This document shows positions 52,788-62,281 of a stretch of DNA of 64,000 bases, in pieces. The stretch comes from Candidatus Saccharimonadota bacterium. GTDB taxonomy: Bacteria > Patescibacteriota > Saccharimonadia > Saccharimonadales > Saccharimonadaceae. Numbering within the stretch: the first letter of the stretch is position 1; each line of letters begins with the position of its first letter. A program made the position numbers and the translations under genes. Location: contig JAPUET010000024.1 of NCBI GenBank assembly GCA_027492465.1, positions 62,001-126,000 on the forward strand, given 5' to 3'. A model generated the notes under the pieces. The model did no database searches. It worked only from the letters and a program-made list of their open reading frames with translations, and had not been told where the DNA came from.

Positions 52788-54833
52788 ATGAAACTTACAT
52801 CGATGCTTGCAAAGGTATCGAAGCGTACGTGGGCAGTTGTAGCAATGGCTGCTGCTGTAGTAGTTGTTCCTGCCGGGCTACTTGCCTGGGGTCCAGATCG
52901 ACCTACCTACACAATGGCTCATCCTGCCGACCATGTTACGTTTAACTCGATTACCGATGCAACTAATTATGGTGACGAACGAAATTTCGTTACTATTAGT
53001 GCAGATGGAAAAACATACAGTGACGACATTACTGTTCAAAACGGTAAAGAATACACTGTACGCATTTACGTACACAACAACGCCGCAAGCAACCTTAATT
53101 TGGTTGCCCAGAACGTTGTTACAAAACTAAACGTTCCAACACAAACCGCCAGCCGCATTCAAATTGATGGCTACGTTGATTCAACCAACGCAAAGCCAAA
53201 AAGCGTCTGGGACCAAGCCGTATTCCACGGTGCCAACGACTCACCTTTTAAGCTCGATTTTGTAGCTGGCTCTGCTTACTACAAAAATGCCAAAGGTCAG
53301 TTCGCACTTGCTAACAGTATTACCGGAAGCGGCGCAAAACTCGGTTACACCAAAATGGATGGCAAAATCCCTGGCTGTTTCGAGTATAGCGGTGCTGTTT
53401 ACCTAAAGGTAAAAGCATCAACTGCTGACTTTTCAGTTAAAAAGACTGTGCGCAAAAACGGCTCAACAACGTTTGACAAAACCGCAGCAGTAAACCCTGG
53501 CGACAAGGTTGACTACCAACTGTACTTCAAGAACACTGGCGGCATTAAGCAGACAACCGTATCGATGAAAGATACGCTCCCTGCGGGTGTTACCTATGTT
53601 CCTGGTACTACCTATGTTCACGATGATAAGGGTACCCGCCAAGTTGCCGATGGCATTACTGCCGGCGGCATGACAATGGGTAACTACGTGGCAAATGGTG
53701 ATGTATACGTAAAGTTTACTGCCCAAGTAGCGGCGAACGACAAACTTGAAAAGTGTGGTTCTAACACGCTTGTCAACAAAGTGAGCGCAACGACTGCTGA
53801 ATCGGGTACGAAAACCGATACTGCAACCATTACGGTTAACAAAACTTGTGAGGTTAAAAAGGTTACTGCATGTAACCTAAAGACGAAGAAAATTGAGCAA
53901 GTTGAAGAGTCGAAAATTGACAATGTCAACTACACACTCGACTTAGAGAAGTGTAAAGAAGTTGAAAAAGTTACTGCTTGTAACTTAAAAACGAAGCAAA
54001 TTGAGCAGAATGTTGACAAGACAAAGATCGACAACATCAACTACACGCTTGATCTTGACAAATGTAAGCCAGAAGATAAGGATATCCAAGTTTGCCGCCT
54101 AAGCGACAAAAAGTATCCTGTTACCATCAAAGAAAGCCAGTTCGATAGCACTAAGTACTCTAAGAATCCTGAGGATTGTAAGGCTGAGGAAAAAACCATT
54201 AAGGTTTGTCGTCTTAGCGACAAGAAGTACCCTGTAACTATTAAAGAATCAGAATTTGATAGCAGCAAGTACTCTAAAAACCCTGATGACTGTAAGCCAG
54301 CTGAGAAGACTATCGAAGTTTGCCGCCTAAGTGACAAGAAATATCCTGTTACGATTAAGGAAAGTGAATTCGACAGTAGCAAGTACTCTAAGGATCCTAA
54401 GGACTGTAAGACACCTGAGGATAAAGACATCCAAGTGTGCCGCTTGAGCGACAAGGTCTACCCTGTTACCATCAAGGAAAGCCAGTTCGATAGCACTAAG
54501 TACTCGAAAGATCCTAACGACTGTAAGGCTGAGGAAAAAACTATCGAAGTTTGCCGTCTTAGCGATAAAGAGTACCCTGTAACTATTAAAGAGAGTGAAT
54601 TCGACAGTAGCAAGTATTCGAAAGATGCAAGCGACTGTGATGAAACTCCTATGTGTGAGATCCCCGGTAAAGAGAACCTTCCTGCGGACAGCAAAGACTG
54701 CGTAGAGGAAGAGACTCCTGAAGAGCTTCCACACACCGGTATGAGTGAAGGAATTTTGAGCGTACTTGGTCTTGGTTCGCTTGTAAGCGCCACTGGTGCC
54801 TACATTGCAAGCCGCCGCACGCTCAATAAATAA
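52788..54833 (+). CDS. LPxTG-anchored surface protein with cysteine repeats
   Basis: 681 residues from the ATG at 52788, because AAAGGAG is 7 bases before it; the ATG at 52782 would have no spacing. N-terminal signal (about 12-36), a beta-rich region, a DUF11-like domain (about 215-350, NPGDKVDYQLYFKNTGG ... VKDTLPAGVTY-type), then seven tandem repeats of about 39 residues. Each is bounded by two cysteines (first two C-N-L-K-T-K type, next five CRLSDKxYPVTIKES...DCK), followed by a shorter eighth cysteine pair. C-terminus: ELPHTG, hydrophobic stretch, SRRTLNK, a sortase signal. Repeats probably make disulfide-locked stalk modules. Terminator at 54884. Confidence 0.88.
   Translation: MKLTSMLAKVSKRTWAVVAMAAAVVVVPAGLLAWGPDRPTYTMAHPADHVTFNSITDATNYGDERNFVTISADGKTYSDDITVQNGKEYTVRIYVHNNAASNLNLVAQNVVTKLNVPTQTASRIQIDGYVDSTNAKPKSVWDQAVFHGANDSPFKLDFVAGSAYYKNAKGQFALANSITGSGAKLGYTKMDGKIPGCFEYSGAVYLKVKASTADFSVKKTVRKNGSTTFDKTAAVNPGDKVDYQLYFKNTGGIKQTTVSMKDTLPAGVTYVPGTTYVHDDKGTRQVADGITAGGMTMGNYVANGDVYVKFTAQVAANDKLEKCGSNTLVNKVSATTAESGTKTDTATITVNKTCEVKKVTACNLKTKKIEQVEESKIDNVNYTLDLEKCKEVEKVTACNLKTKQIEQNVDKTKIDNINYTLDLDKCKPEDKDIQVCRLSDKKYPVTIKESQFDSTKYSKNPEDCKAEEKTIKVCRLSDKKYPVTIKESEFDSSKYSKNPDDCKPAEKTIEVCRLSDKKYPVTIKESEFDSSKYSKDPKDCKTPEDKDIQVCRLSDKVYPVTIKESQFDSTKYSKDPNDCKAEEKTIEVCRLSDKEYPVTIKESEFDSSKYSKDASDCDETPMCEIPGKENLPADSKDCVEEETPEELPHTGMSEGILSVLGLGSLVSATGAYIASRRTLNK
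53842..54655. repeat. tandem about 117-bp coding repeats
   Basis: Seven in-frame units in the surface protein gene. The last five are close to one another at DNA level (for example five copies of AAGTACTC/AAGTATTC-type segments), so unit number could change by recombination without frameshift. Confidence 0.85.
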
Positions 54834-54883
54834 GCAAAACTAGTCTGACCGCTCGTAGGTAGAATACGTTTCTCGTACTGTAC

Positions 54884-54920
54884 AAAACCACCCGTACTGT
54901 TTATAAGTACGGGTGGTTTT
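54884..54920. terminator. bidirectional terminator
   Basis: CCACCCGTACT pairs with AGTACGGGTGG around GTTTATA, flanked by AAAA and TTTT. It ends both the surface protein gene and the converging histidine kinase gene. Confidence 0.92.
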
Positions 54921-54935
54921 CGTTATGGGCATAAT

Positions 54936-57116
54936 TTATTCGGCAACAACCTGTGGCACTGGAGGCTGCGATAACTTTTTTATAGGCAAACGGAATCCAA
55001 ATGTGCTCCCCTTACCTTCTTCAGAGCTAAAAACGAGTGATCCACTATGACCATCGACCACTTTTTTTGCAAGATATAAGCCAATACCGGTGCCATCGGG
55101 CCGCTGCTTGCGCGCGTTTTCGGCACGGAAAAACTTTGAAAAGAGCTTCTTTTGCACTTCGACCGGCACGCCCATACCTTTATCTATCACCCGTAGCACC
55201 GCATAGCCGTCTTCGACGGCAAGGGTGACTTTTATTTCTTTGCTTTCAGGCGAGTAATAAATGGCATTATCCATAAAATTCATTATTACCTGGCGAATTT
55301 TACCTTCGTCTAAATACAATTCCGGAAACCTGGCCGGCCGCTTGTAGCGAACCGCGATACCGTGCGCTACAGCCACCGGCTGAATGCCCTCTACCTCCTG
55401 CTGAACAACTTTCGCAAGATCAACCACGTGTCGATCGATAATAAACTTACCCGTTTGCAAACGACTCACATTAAGAAAATCGCCAATCAAATGCACCATG
55501 CGCTCACTACTACCATAGGCTTCTTCCAAAAGTTGGCGCTGGGCCGGCGTGATTTTACCCACATCGCCTTCAAGCACCATACTAATATAGCCCTTAACAC
55601 TTGTAAGCGGGGTCCGCAGCTGATGGCTTGCCATACTGACGAATTCATCTTTTGTTTGGTCAAGTTCTTCAAGCTGCTGATTTTTTTGCTTTAATTCTCC
55701 TGTGGCCTGAGTAATTTCGCGGCGCAAGCGACGATTAAAGTCTTGCACTTCGTCGAGTAACGATAGTTTTTGCATTGACATACTTAGGTCGCTCGCAATG
55801 ATTACAAGCACGCGTGTATCAGCGACGGTGTAGCTACGACTACGCTGAGCACCTAAACACATGAGGCCAACGACGTTCTCGCCAGCGCGGAGTGGCAACA
55901 CCAGTACGCAGTCGCGACGAGCTACGAGGCTTTCGATGGCATTTGGATAGCGCATATATTTATCTACCTCTAGATAAGCTACTGTCTGGCTGGCAAAATA
56001 TTCAATGAGTGTATTTAATTCTGTTTTAGTGAAAATTATTTTGCCACCTAACGACTCGTGCTCCCAATTACCATCTGACTCTTGGTAATACACCGCTGCT
56101 TTTTCTGGCTGCATAGCAGCACCAATAGCATTTACCACAGCGCTCGCTGCTTGACGTACACCGATTGATTCAGAAAGCTGGCTCGATATCGAGCCATAGA
56201 GCTCGGCACTATCGTAATGGTGACGGTAAAAAACATGAGCGGTAGCGCGATCAAAAAAGGTACGCAGCGGCGCAAACAGCGCCGACACGGTGACAATAAT
56301 CGCGATATTCATAACGGTTGAGTTCACTCCGCTTAGGCCCGACGCTCCCGCTACATACGCTGCAACCGCCACTAGGAAAAAATATAATCCAATGACTACA
56401 CCGAGCGCTATGGTATAGCCAACACTACGAACAATCGCAAGCCGGATGTCGAGCAATTTATGCCACACTACGGCATACACCAGCACTACGGTCCACACTA
56501 CAACAGGCACCCACGCTAAATGCGAGGACTGGAGGGTGTAGTCTAAATTTGGCAAAATCGCATTACTCACAACACCAGCCACCGCGCCAAACACTAGACC
56601 CGACAACACAATAAGTATCTGGGTTTTGGTTCGGCTTGGTTGGATTGTGCGGTAATATGTCACCAACCGCACTAGCGCCACAATTACCTGCACTAGAATA
56701 AAGGCGACAACTACAATATAGAGCGGTTCGCGCGTTGGCTGAATAGCAGTGCCATTATGGCTCAGCCCACTTACCACAAGCGGGCTTATAGCGAACAACA
56801 TGAAAAGCACATTTGCTCCAAGCCACAATCTATTGTCGGGTAATGGCCGACGCATTAAAACGTACGCAAATCGTAAGATGTAGTAAGACATACCGATTGC
56901 CGAAACAAAAGCGAGTCGAATAAGTGTAAGATTGAGCCATTCGGGCAAACTAGGGCCAGGAATGCTACTGGCAAGCCCCCATACAGAGCAAAAATAAAGT
57001 AATACACCTATCGTACGGTGAAGCTGGCTGCGGTGGTCGCTGGCGATCACGATGGTACCTACCACTATCGTGATAAGCAGTGGCAGTATTGCGAGTAAAT
57101 TGAAATTAGCGCCCAT
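54936..57116 (-). CDS. membrane sensor histidine kinase
   Basis: 726 residues. Eight or so N-terminal spans (about 8-300, like a histidine kinase 7TM sensor), then a GAF domain (about 320-460), coiled coil, HisKA with H-box SMASHQLRTPLTSVKGY (about 490) and HATPase (N box FMDNAIYYSPESK, DKGMGVP, GTGIGLYLAKKVV). It senses a signal within or near the membrane and phosphorylates a response regulator, perhaps the one at 57967, encoded two genes away in the opposite direction. Confidence 0.92.
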   Translation of the reverse strand: MGANFNLLAILPLLITIVVGTIVIASDHRSQLHRTIGVLLYFCSVWGLASSIPGPSLPEWLNLTLIRLAFVSAIGMSYYILRFAYVLMRRPLPDNRLWLGANVLFMLFAISPLVVSGLSHNGTAIQPTREPLYIVVVAFILVQVIVALVRLVTYYRTIQPSRTKTQILIVLSGLVFGAVAGVVSNAILPNLDYTLQSSHLAWVPVVVWTVVLVYAVVWHKLLDIRLAIVRSVGYTIALGVVIGLYFFLVAVAAYVAGASGLSGVNSTVMNIAIIVTVSALFAPLRTFFDRATAHVFYRHHYDSAELYGSISSQLSESIGVRQAASAVVNAIGAAMQPEKAAVYYQESDGNWEHESLGGKIIFTKTELNTLIEYFASQTVAYLEVDKYMRYPNAIESLVARRDCVLVLPLRAGENVVGLMCLGAQRSRSYTVADTRVLVIIASDLSMSMQKLSLLDEVQDFNRRLRREITQATGELKQKNQQLEELDQTKDEFVSMASHQLRTPLTSVKGYISMVLEGDVGKITPAQRQLLEEAYGSSERMVHLIGDFLNVSRLQTGKFIIDRHVVDLAKVVQQEVEGIQPVAVAHGIAVRYKRPARFPELYLDEGKIRQVIMNFMDNAIYYSPESKEIKVTLAVEDGYAVLRVIDKGMGVPVEVQKKLFSKFFRAENARKQRPDGTGIGLYLAKKVVDGHSGSLVFSSEEGKGSTFGFRLPIKKLSQPPVPQVVAE

Positions 57117-57132
57117 CCTAGAACGTATTTTA

Positions 57133-57948
57133 TCAGATTCTAGTTATAGCCTGAAAAGAACCTACTCTGTTACGAAAATATTCAAATATCAGTAAGTGCA
57201 TCGCAACAGTTGTTAAACTACGCCCCACTCCTTGTGTCGGAGTATCACCATCGACATTTACTCCAAAAATAGCCTCTGGCCAGTTTGTCGATACATGGCC
57301 ATTTATACTATCTTGGTATATTCTTGCGGAATTCCTAACATCAAGTACTACTCCCATCTTCTCAGCACCCTTGGCTCCGGGTGGATATACCCTCTTATCA
57401 GGCGCGTGCATAAGACGTACGCCATCAGCAAACATATGCTTATAGGCTGGCCAAATGCTTGGATGTAATCCAGCAACAAAATAACGTATGTCGTTCTCTT
57501 CAGCAAAGCAGAACATTTCGCGGTAAACCGCCATCGTGGCAAGCTTTGACACTTTACCCCTTACCTTTGCCATACTACCTATTTCGGCAACGCTACCGGT
57601 GGGCAATTGGCGCAGATAATCAGCCACAGCCGGGTCAAACTGTCTGGGTGGCGTACGAAGATCTTCAATAGTGGCTGCCCGATTCCAAAAGAGGGTGCCC
57701 GCGGCCACCTGTGTGTTATCGCTGCCACGATAGGCTCCAAAATAATTACCGTACCCTCGCTTATAAAATAAATCAGCAAGTGAGGCACCCGTAAGCTCAC
57801 GCGTAAACTCGCGGCTCTTCTCTATTGCTTTATACTCTTGTAGTGCTCGGGCGTTATATTTCCCCTTATCAAACAGCCGCTCAAGCGCTACTTCCGCCGC
57901 TATCTCTCCCCCTAGTCGCAGCGCTTCTACCGGTTTATTTTTGCTCAT
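57133..57948 (-). CDS. GNAT-like acyltransferase (autoinducer-synthase-like fold)
   Basis: 271 residues from the ATG at 57948; a longer frame would cover the divergent response regulator. The middle (about 75-200) reads as a GNAT/LuxI-FeeM-like fold: TQVAAGTLFWNRAATIEDL, GSVAEIGSMAKV and YFVAGLHPSIWPAYKHMFADGVRLM. Such proteins make N-acyl amino acids or acyl-homoserine lactones, or modify other substrates. It is 16 bases upstream of the histidine kinase and back to back with the response regulator. Assignment is by pattern only. Confidence 0.5.
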   Translation of the reverse strand: MSKNKPVEALRLGGEIAAEVALERLFDKGKYNARALQEYKAIEKSREFTRELTGASLADLFYKRGYGNYFGAYRGSDNTQVAAGTLFWNRAATIEDLRTPPRQFDPAVADYLRQLPTGSVAEIGSMAKVRGKVSKLATMAVYREMFCFAEENDIRYFVAGLHPSIWPAYKHMFADGVRLMHAPDKRVYPPGAKGAEKMGVVLDVRNSARIYQDSINGHVSTNWPEAIFGVNVDGDTPTQGVGRSLTTVAMHLLIFEYFRNRVGSFQAITRI

Positions 57949-57950
57949 GC

Positions 57951-57964
57951 TACAATAAATAATA
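57951..57964. promoter_or_regulatory. overlapping divergent -10 boxes
   Basis: Plus TACAAT (57951-57956) for the response regulator and minus TATTAT (57959-57964) for the acyltransferase, each 10 bases from its ATG. The two starts are only 18 bases apart, so expression is probably mutually exclusive or co-regulated. Confidence 0.55.
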
Positions 57965-57966
57965 TC

Positions 57967-58338
57967 ATGACCCGAATCGCAATTATTGAAGATGACGCCG
58001 TCATTAATCAGATGTACCGCATGAAGTTTGAAGCGGCGGGATTTGAAGTTGCGACAGCAAGCGACGGCGAAACTGGCGTTGCCATGGTTGAGCGCTTTAA
58101 ACCAGAACTGATTTTGTGCGATCTTCAGATGCCACATATGAATGGCGCCGAAGCACTTGCCCACATTCGAAAAGAAAGCTGGGGGGCATCAGTTCCAGTT
58201 ATTATTTTAACTAACCTTGGCGAAGAAGAAGCCCCAAAAGAGCTTAAAACCCTAAACGTGGCAAGCTACATTGTAAAAGCTGAGCTTACTCCTAGCCAAG
58301 TAGTAGCTCGCGTAAAAGAAGTCTTAGCAGACGCCTAA
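57967..58338 (+). CDS. single-domain response regulator
   Basis: 123 residues, receiver domain only, CheY-like: acidic pair EDD near residue 8-10, phospho-acceptor Asp52 in ILCDLQMP, Thr in IILTNLG and Lys in YIVKAEL. It has no DNA-binding output domain, so it must act by protein contact. Divergent from the acyltransferase and histidine kinase genes, its likely partners. Confidence 0.92.
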   Translation: MTRIAIIEDDAVINQMYRMKFEAAGFEVATASDGETGVAMVERFKPELILCDLQMPHMNGAEALAHIRKESWGASVPVIILTNLGEEEAPKELKTLNVASYIVKAELTPSQVVARVKEVLADA

Positions 58339-58349
58339 CTTTTTATATT

Positions 58350-59168
58350 TTATAGCTTGCCCGCTTGGCGTAAGCAAGCTTCAATAAGGTGGTCAAATAA
58401 CACCGTATAGGTAAGTGGCCCTACGCCGCCTTTTACAGGGGTAATCGTTACGTCATGACGCTTACGCACCTCAGGGTCCACATCGCCCACTATCGCGCCA
58501 TTTTCGCTAGCCGTACCGGCATCTACCACAACAGCACCCTGCTTTACCTGCCCCGACTTGATCAATCGTGGTACGCCAGTGGCAGATACTACCACGTCAC
58601 TTGCCTGCAATACTTCACTGACATTGGTAGATGTATCATCAAGAATTGTCACCAGTAGCCCGCGGCGTTTCCACATCTGTCCTAGCGGGTTACCGACCAG
58701 CTTTCCGCTACCTACAACAGCAATATGCTTGCCCTCTAGCTCTATATTGTAACCGGCTAATAGCCAATCGATCGCTTGCGCGGTGGCACTTGGGTACATC
58801 GCACTTTCGCCAAGACCATCTACATCTTTTTTTGAGTCAATGGTATTACATATTTCATTTGTTTGACTAGAATTTTCTAGAGGTAACTGCACAATTATAC
58901 CTTGTATACTTGAGTCAAGATTTGCCTGTACTATGCGACCTTTTATGTCTACTTCGGCAACCGTCTCTACCACTACCTCTACCATAATATCTTCGGCATA
59001 GCGGGTTTTCATACGCACGTAGGTATCGATAACCGGGCTTGCCGCTGGGCTTTTAATAATAAGGAGTTTAGGAATAATTTTATGCTCTTGGCGCAGATTG
59101 CGCACCTGGCGCAGCTGACGCTCCTTTATAAACCCCTGCAACTCAAGGCCATTTAGTTCTTTACTCAT
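58350..59168 (-). CDS. folD: FolD methylenetetrahydrofolate dehydrogenase/cyclohydrolase
   Basis: 272 residues with TYVRMKTRYAE (catalytic Lys of the YxxxK motif), KKDVDGLGESAM, VVGSGKLVGNPLGQM (dinucleotide site) and TPVKGGVGPLT. It produces formyl-tetrahydrofolate and NADPH. The dinucleotide loop reads GSGKLVGNP rather than the usual GRSxIVGxP, a mild divergence. One base after the upstream membrane gene, so probably co-transcribed with it. Confidence 0.92.
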   Translation of the reverse strand: MSKELNGLELQGFIKERQLRQVRNLRQEHKIIPKLLIIKSPAASPVIDTYVRMKTRYAEDIMVEVVVETVAEVDIKGRIVQANLDSSIQGIIVQLPLENSSQTNEICNTIDSKKDVDGLGESAMYPSATAQAIDWLLAGYNIELEGKHIAVVGSGKLVGNPLGQMWKRRGLLVTILDDTSTNVSEVLQASDVVVSATGVPRLIKSGQVKQGAVVVDAGTASENGAIVGDVDPEVRKRHDVTITPVKGGVGPLTYTVLFDHLIEACLRQAGKL

Positions 59169-60734
59169 CTATATCCTATCCTTCCTATCGTCAATAAACG
59201 CGCCCCACTGACGAACAAGCCGTAGCACAGTTTTTAGAGGTAGTTCTATGAGCATATCTAAAATTAAAGCAACAATATTGATTTTTGCATATTTTTCACT
59301 CATCCAGCGGCCCACCACAACAAACGGTAGGTAAATAAAATCACGAATAAACGTAAGACCGTTGCTTTTAGAGCGTACTACCTCGAGCTCGCGAATAAGC
59401 CGGCTAATACGAAAACCAAGGAAGCTGGCAGTAGAAATAAATATTAAAAATATAGCAATGTGAACAAGTGAGAACCCAAGCGTTAATAGCAGCCACATGA
59501 CTGCCGAAAAGACAATGAGACACGAAAGAACATATACCGCAGAGAACACCTGTCCGTAGCTGCGAGAACCCGCGGTTGTTTTAGCAAGTGAAACGCGGTC
59601 GCCATAGAGCATTACATCGACACGGTCTACCAGCGCAGTGGTATTTGCGTAGCCTGGCAGATTAAGGGTTAAACGTAGCGCAATCATATAGAGCGGCGGG
59701 AAAAATAGGTTGATAATGAGTGGCTGCCACATGATTCCATCGTGCGCCCAAAAATCGTACGGAACTTCGATTGCAATACCTACGAGGAATTTTGTGATTA
59801 CCAAGAAAATAACACTTCGTACAATTGCTCGATTTACCTTACTAGCAATATGCGAGTATTCTTTGCCTACCTGTTGCTCAAAGGCGTCTAAAAATGCATT
59901 ACGCCGAGGTAAAAGCTGTAGAAAATCAGGTCGATCCTCGATCATGCGACGAATAATCCTTAAGGGCGCACCCTGCCTATCCACCATGCGGTAGAGCGTA
60001 TCTTCGCCCGGAGATTGAAGTAATCGATCAATATGCTGGTTGTATGCAATGTAACGCTCAAGGTCGTTAACGCCAATGCCATAGCGGTCCATCAGTCCAC
60101 CACGAATGGTTGCCGTATCGGATTTTAACAGCGCTTTATGCACGGCGGCAAATAGAGACGCACCGGTGTCATCATCTTCACTCGTATTTTTGGGGGCATT
60201 TGCAAGCTGAACCTTTTCAAAGTAGAGATAGGCAACATCAACAAAAGCCGTATCTTGCCATACCGGGCTCACAACATGTGATACCGCAACCGAAAGCGTA
60301 TCGAGCAACCATGCGGTCGAGGTGTCAGGGTTAATACCACGACGTTTTTGGAGTTTTTCGTAGGCTTTATAATGACTGGTGGCAAAATCGGAAATTGTGT
60401 CGAGCTGCTCTTTGACTAGAGTGTTGTTGGGCAAGTATCCGGCAAGTGTGAGCTCTACGGCAAGTTCATTTCCACTCGTCGCGAGCAAGCGTTCGTCACG
60501 CGTAACGAAAAGCTGCTTATAAAACCTTCGAATAGCGTTTTGAAGCAACAGATGTTCTTCGGTGTTTTCGGCAGCATTCCTTAGCTGCTCATATGCGGCC
60601 GTGAGCGCACCGCCGGCACCAACAATATTTACCTTTTCGGTATGTGCCGAATCTTTACGCGCTGCATTTTCGCGCGCGTCGGCATTCAGAAGTTCCGCCT
60701 CGAGGCGGCGTCCAGTGGTGTTCAACTCCGCCAT
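59169..60734 (-). CDS. large unknown membrane protein
   Basis: 521 residues. The N-terminal 280 residues are soluble and helical (coiled-coil-like, RRLEAELLNADARENAARKD; NAIRRFYKQLFV); then membrane segments at about 308-330, 338-358, 399-418, 424-446 and possibly 465-490. A motif YGIGVNDLERY and YRMVDRQGAPLRII are of unknown meaning. Unrecognised, but well formed and next to folD. Confidence 0.55.
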   Translation of the reverse strand: MAELNTTGRRLEAELLNADARENAARKDSAHTEKVNIVGAGGALTAAYEQLRNAAENTEEHLLLQNAIRRFYKQLFVTRDERLLATSGNELAVELTLAGYLPNNTLVKEQLDTISDFATSHYKAYEKLQKRRGINPDTSTAWLLDTLSVAVSHVVSPVWQDTAFVDVAYLYFEKVQLANAPKNTSEDDDTGASLFAAVHKALLKSDTATIRGGLMDRYGIGVNDLERYIAYNQHIDRLLQSPGEDTLYRMVDRQGAPLRIIRRMIEDRPDFLQLLPRRNAFLDAFEQQVGKEYSHIASKVNRAIVRSVIFLVITKFLVGIAIEVPYDFWAHDGIMWQPLIINLFFPPLYMIALRLTLNLPGYANTTALVDRVDVMLYGDRVSLAKTTAGSRSYGQVFSAVYVLSCLIVFSAVMWLLLTLGFSLVHIAIFLIFISTASFLGFRISRLIRELEVVRSKSNGLTFIRDFIYLPFVVVGRWMSEKYAKINIVALILDMLIELPLKTVLRLVRQWGAFIDDRKDRI

Positions 60735-60805
60735 ATCCTTTTATTATACACCCGTAGGGGCTTCTTAGGTGGTAAAGACGTACTATTTCTGCAGTAATGT
60801 AAGGC

Positions 60806-61204
60806 TTAGTGTGTTTTACTTAATTTAAAATCAAAGACTAAGAACGGGTCGCTGTCGCTAATCTCGCGCCCTAGATAAGCATAGTACCCTGAAAGCACCT
60901 TCCTTTGATGTTCTTTGTCGGTGAATGATTCATGTACGCCTGTTTGAATTGGCAAATCGCGGAAAGTGGTTCTTGCTTTGTTAATGATCTTGGCCTTAGC
61001 CATTATCTTACCCGTACTTGAGTCTTGAATACCAATTTCATCACCAACCTTCAGGTAATCATATTTGTCACCATACCGGTATGTGGTTAGTTTAAGATTT
61101 TGCAAAATAAAATCTACCAGTTCGGGAGCAAATGCAATTGCGTACTTATCTGGCGTAAATTCTTTTTCATTAGTTGAAGTTGTATCTGGGACTCGGAAAA
61201 TCAT
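60806..61204 (-). CDS. ASCH-domain protein
   Basis: 132 residues. KLTTYRYGDKYDYLKVGDEIGIQDSSTGKIMAKAKIINKARTTF is the ASCH/PUA-like beta-barrel pattern (K-x-T-x-R, then VGD). These domains bind RNA or modified bases, sometimes acting on N4-acetylcytidine. It precedes the tRNA-Lys region. Function not proved. Confidence 0.7.
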   Translation of the reverse strand: MIFRVPDTTSTNEKEFTPDKYAIAFAPELVDFILQNLKLTTYRYGDKYDYLKVGDEIGIQDSSTGKIMAKAKIINKARTTFRDLPIQTGVHESFTDKEHQRKVLSGYYAYLGREISDSDPFLVFDFKLSKTH

Positions 61205-61330
61205 GTTTTATATAATAACAAAAATAGTGCCCACTTTTTCATTTCATTTACTGAAGCACAGAGGTAGAGGACAACCATTTTTTTTGGATTAGGCCCAAAA
61301 AGTCGAGACATCAAGTCCGGCCTGGCTGCT

Positions 61331-61375
61331 TCCATGAAAAAAGATCTGTCCTATGGACAGATCTTTTTTCATGGA
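61331..61375. terminator. 21-bp perfect palindrome at tRNA-Lys 3' end
   Basis: 61331-61351 pairs perfectly with 61355-61375 around TAT. On the minus strand it contains GATCTGTCC/GGACAGATC and a TTTTTT run. The 5' arm starts exactly at the tRNA discriminator base and includes CCA. Confidence 0.9.
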
Positions 61376-61448
61376 GGGCCAGGAGAGACTTGAACTCTCG
61401 ACACCCTGCTTAAGAGGCAGGTGCTCTAACCAGCTGAGCTACTGGCCC
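61372..61448 (-). tRNA. tRNA-Lys (anticodon CTT)
   Basis: 77 nt with encoded CCA. Acceptor GGGCCAG/CTGGCCC; D-arm AGCTCAGCTGGTTAGAGC; anticodon stem CCTGC/GCAGG with loop CTCTTAA gives CTT; T-arm GAGAGTTCAAGTCTCTC. A TATAAT on the minus strand about 40 bp upstream may be its promoter. Confidence 0.96.
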
Positions 61449-61587
61449 GCAAAGACAGACAAATCGTTCAATTTACCTTAGTCAATTATACTGCAAACAG
61501 TGCTAGATGTAAAGCATGGGTTTCGTAATTTTATACTACGCAGACTAGCAAAACGTAGTACAATACCACTATAGAAAAGGAGTATCC

Positions 61588-62271
61588 ATGACGCACGAAG
61601 TAGTTAACCCCACACCGCCCATACCGCCCCAGCCTCAATCGGGTCGGCCGAAACGCTATGCAACAGCAATTGGACTAAGTCTGGCCGGAGGAACAATGGG
61701 TATTGATCGGTTCTACCTTGGCTATGTAGGGCTCGGCATCCTTAAACTCTTAACAGGTGGTGGGTTCGGCATTTGGGCCTTGGTTGATTCCATCCTCCTT
61801 CTACAGGGGAAACTTGGTTCGGCCGATGGCTCCCCATTAGAACAATCACCAAACGACAAAAAATATCTAAAAATCGCCGTTATCGTCTATTATGTTTCGA
61901 TTGGCGTTACCGTACTCCTTTCCATAGGGGTCATAGCAACATCGATTTTTATAGCCAGCACCAATCCAAAAGCATTTTCTTCGCAACAATCGAGCACGCA
62001 AGAACTCACGCGCGACGAAGTGTATGCAAAACTAAGCGTAGGTATGAGCGAATCAGATGCAAAAGAGATCTTAAGCAATGCCAAGTACTCAAAGAATTGT
62101 AGTAAAAGTACCGATGCGAACGGCACTATCGAGGACTGCACCTACTGGAGATTCTCATGGCAAGACAACGACCAGATTATCGTTCGATACGTAAATGGTA
62201 AGGTATTTGAAATACGCCAATTCAGTTCCGACGATTCAACCAACTATAATCCCTCGATACTTGAGAGCTAA
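61588..62271 (+). CDS. TM2 domain protein with BamE-like tail
   Basis: 227 residues; an AAAGGAG site precedes the ATG by 6 bases. A Pro-rich N-terminus, then a TM2 unit ([40 protein letters not shown]) and a third membrane span at about 93-120. The C-terminal part ([23 protein letters not shown] ... [24 protein letters not shown]) looks like a BamE/SmpA-type alpha-beta domain outside the cell. It neighbours another TM2 gene, suggesting duplication. Function unknown. Confidence 0.8.
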   Translation: MTHEVVNPTPPIPPQPQSGRPKRYATAIGLSLAGGTMGIDRFYLGYVGLGILKLLTGGGFGIWALVDSILLLQGKLGSADGSPLEQSPNDKKYLKIAVIVYYVSIGVTVLLSIGVIATSIFIASTNPKAFSSQQSSTQELTRDEVYAKLSVGMSESDAKEILSNAKYSKNCSKSTDANGTIEDCTYWRFSWQDNDQIIVRYVNGKVFEIRQFSSDDSTNYNPSILES

Positions 62272-62281
62272 GGCAAAGACT

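Noticed and set aside
53842-54655. CRISPR-like array
   Set aside because: The repeats are in-frame coding units with no variable spacers.
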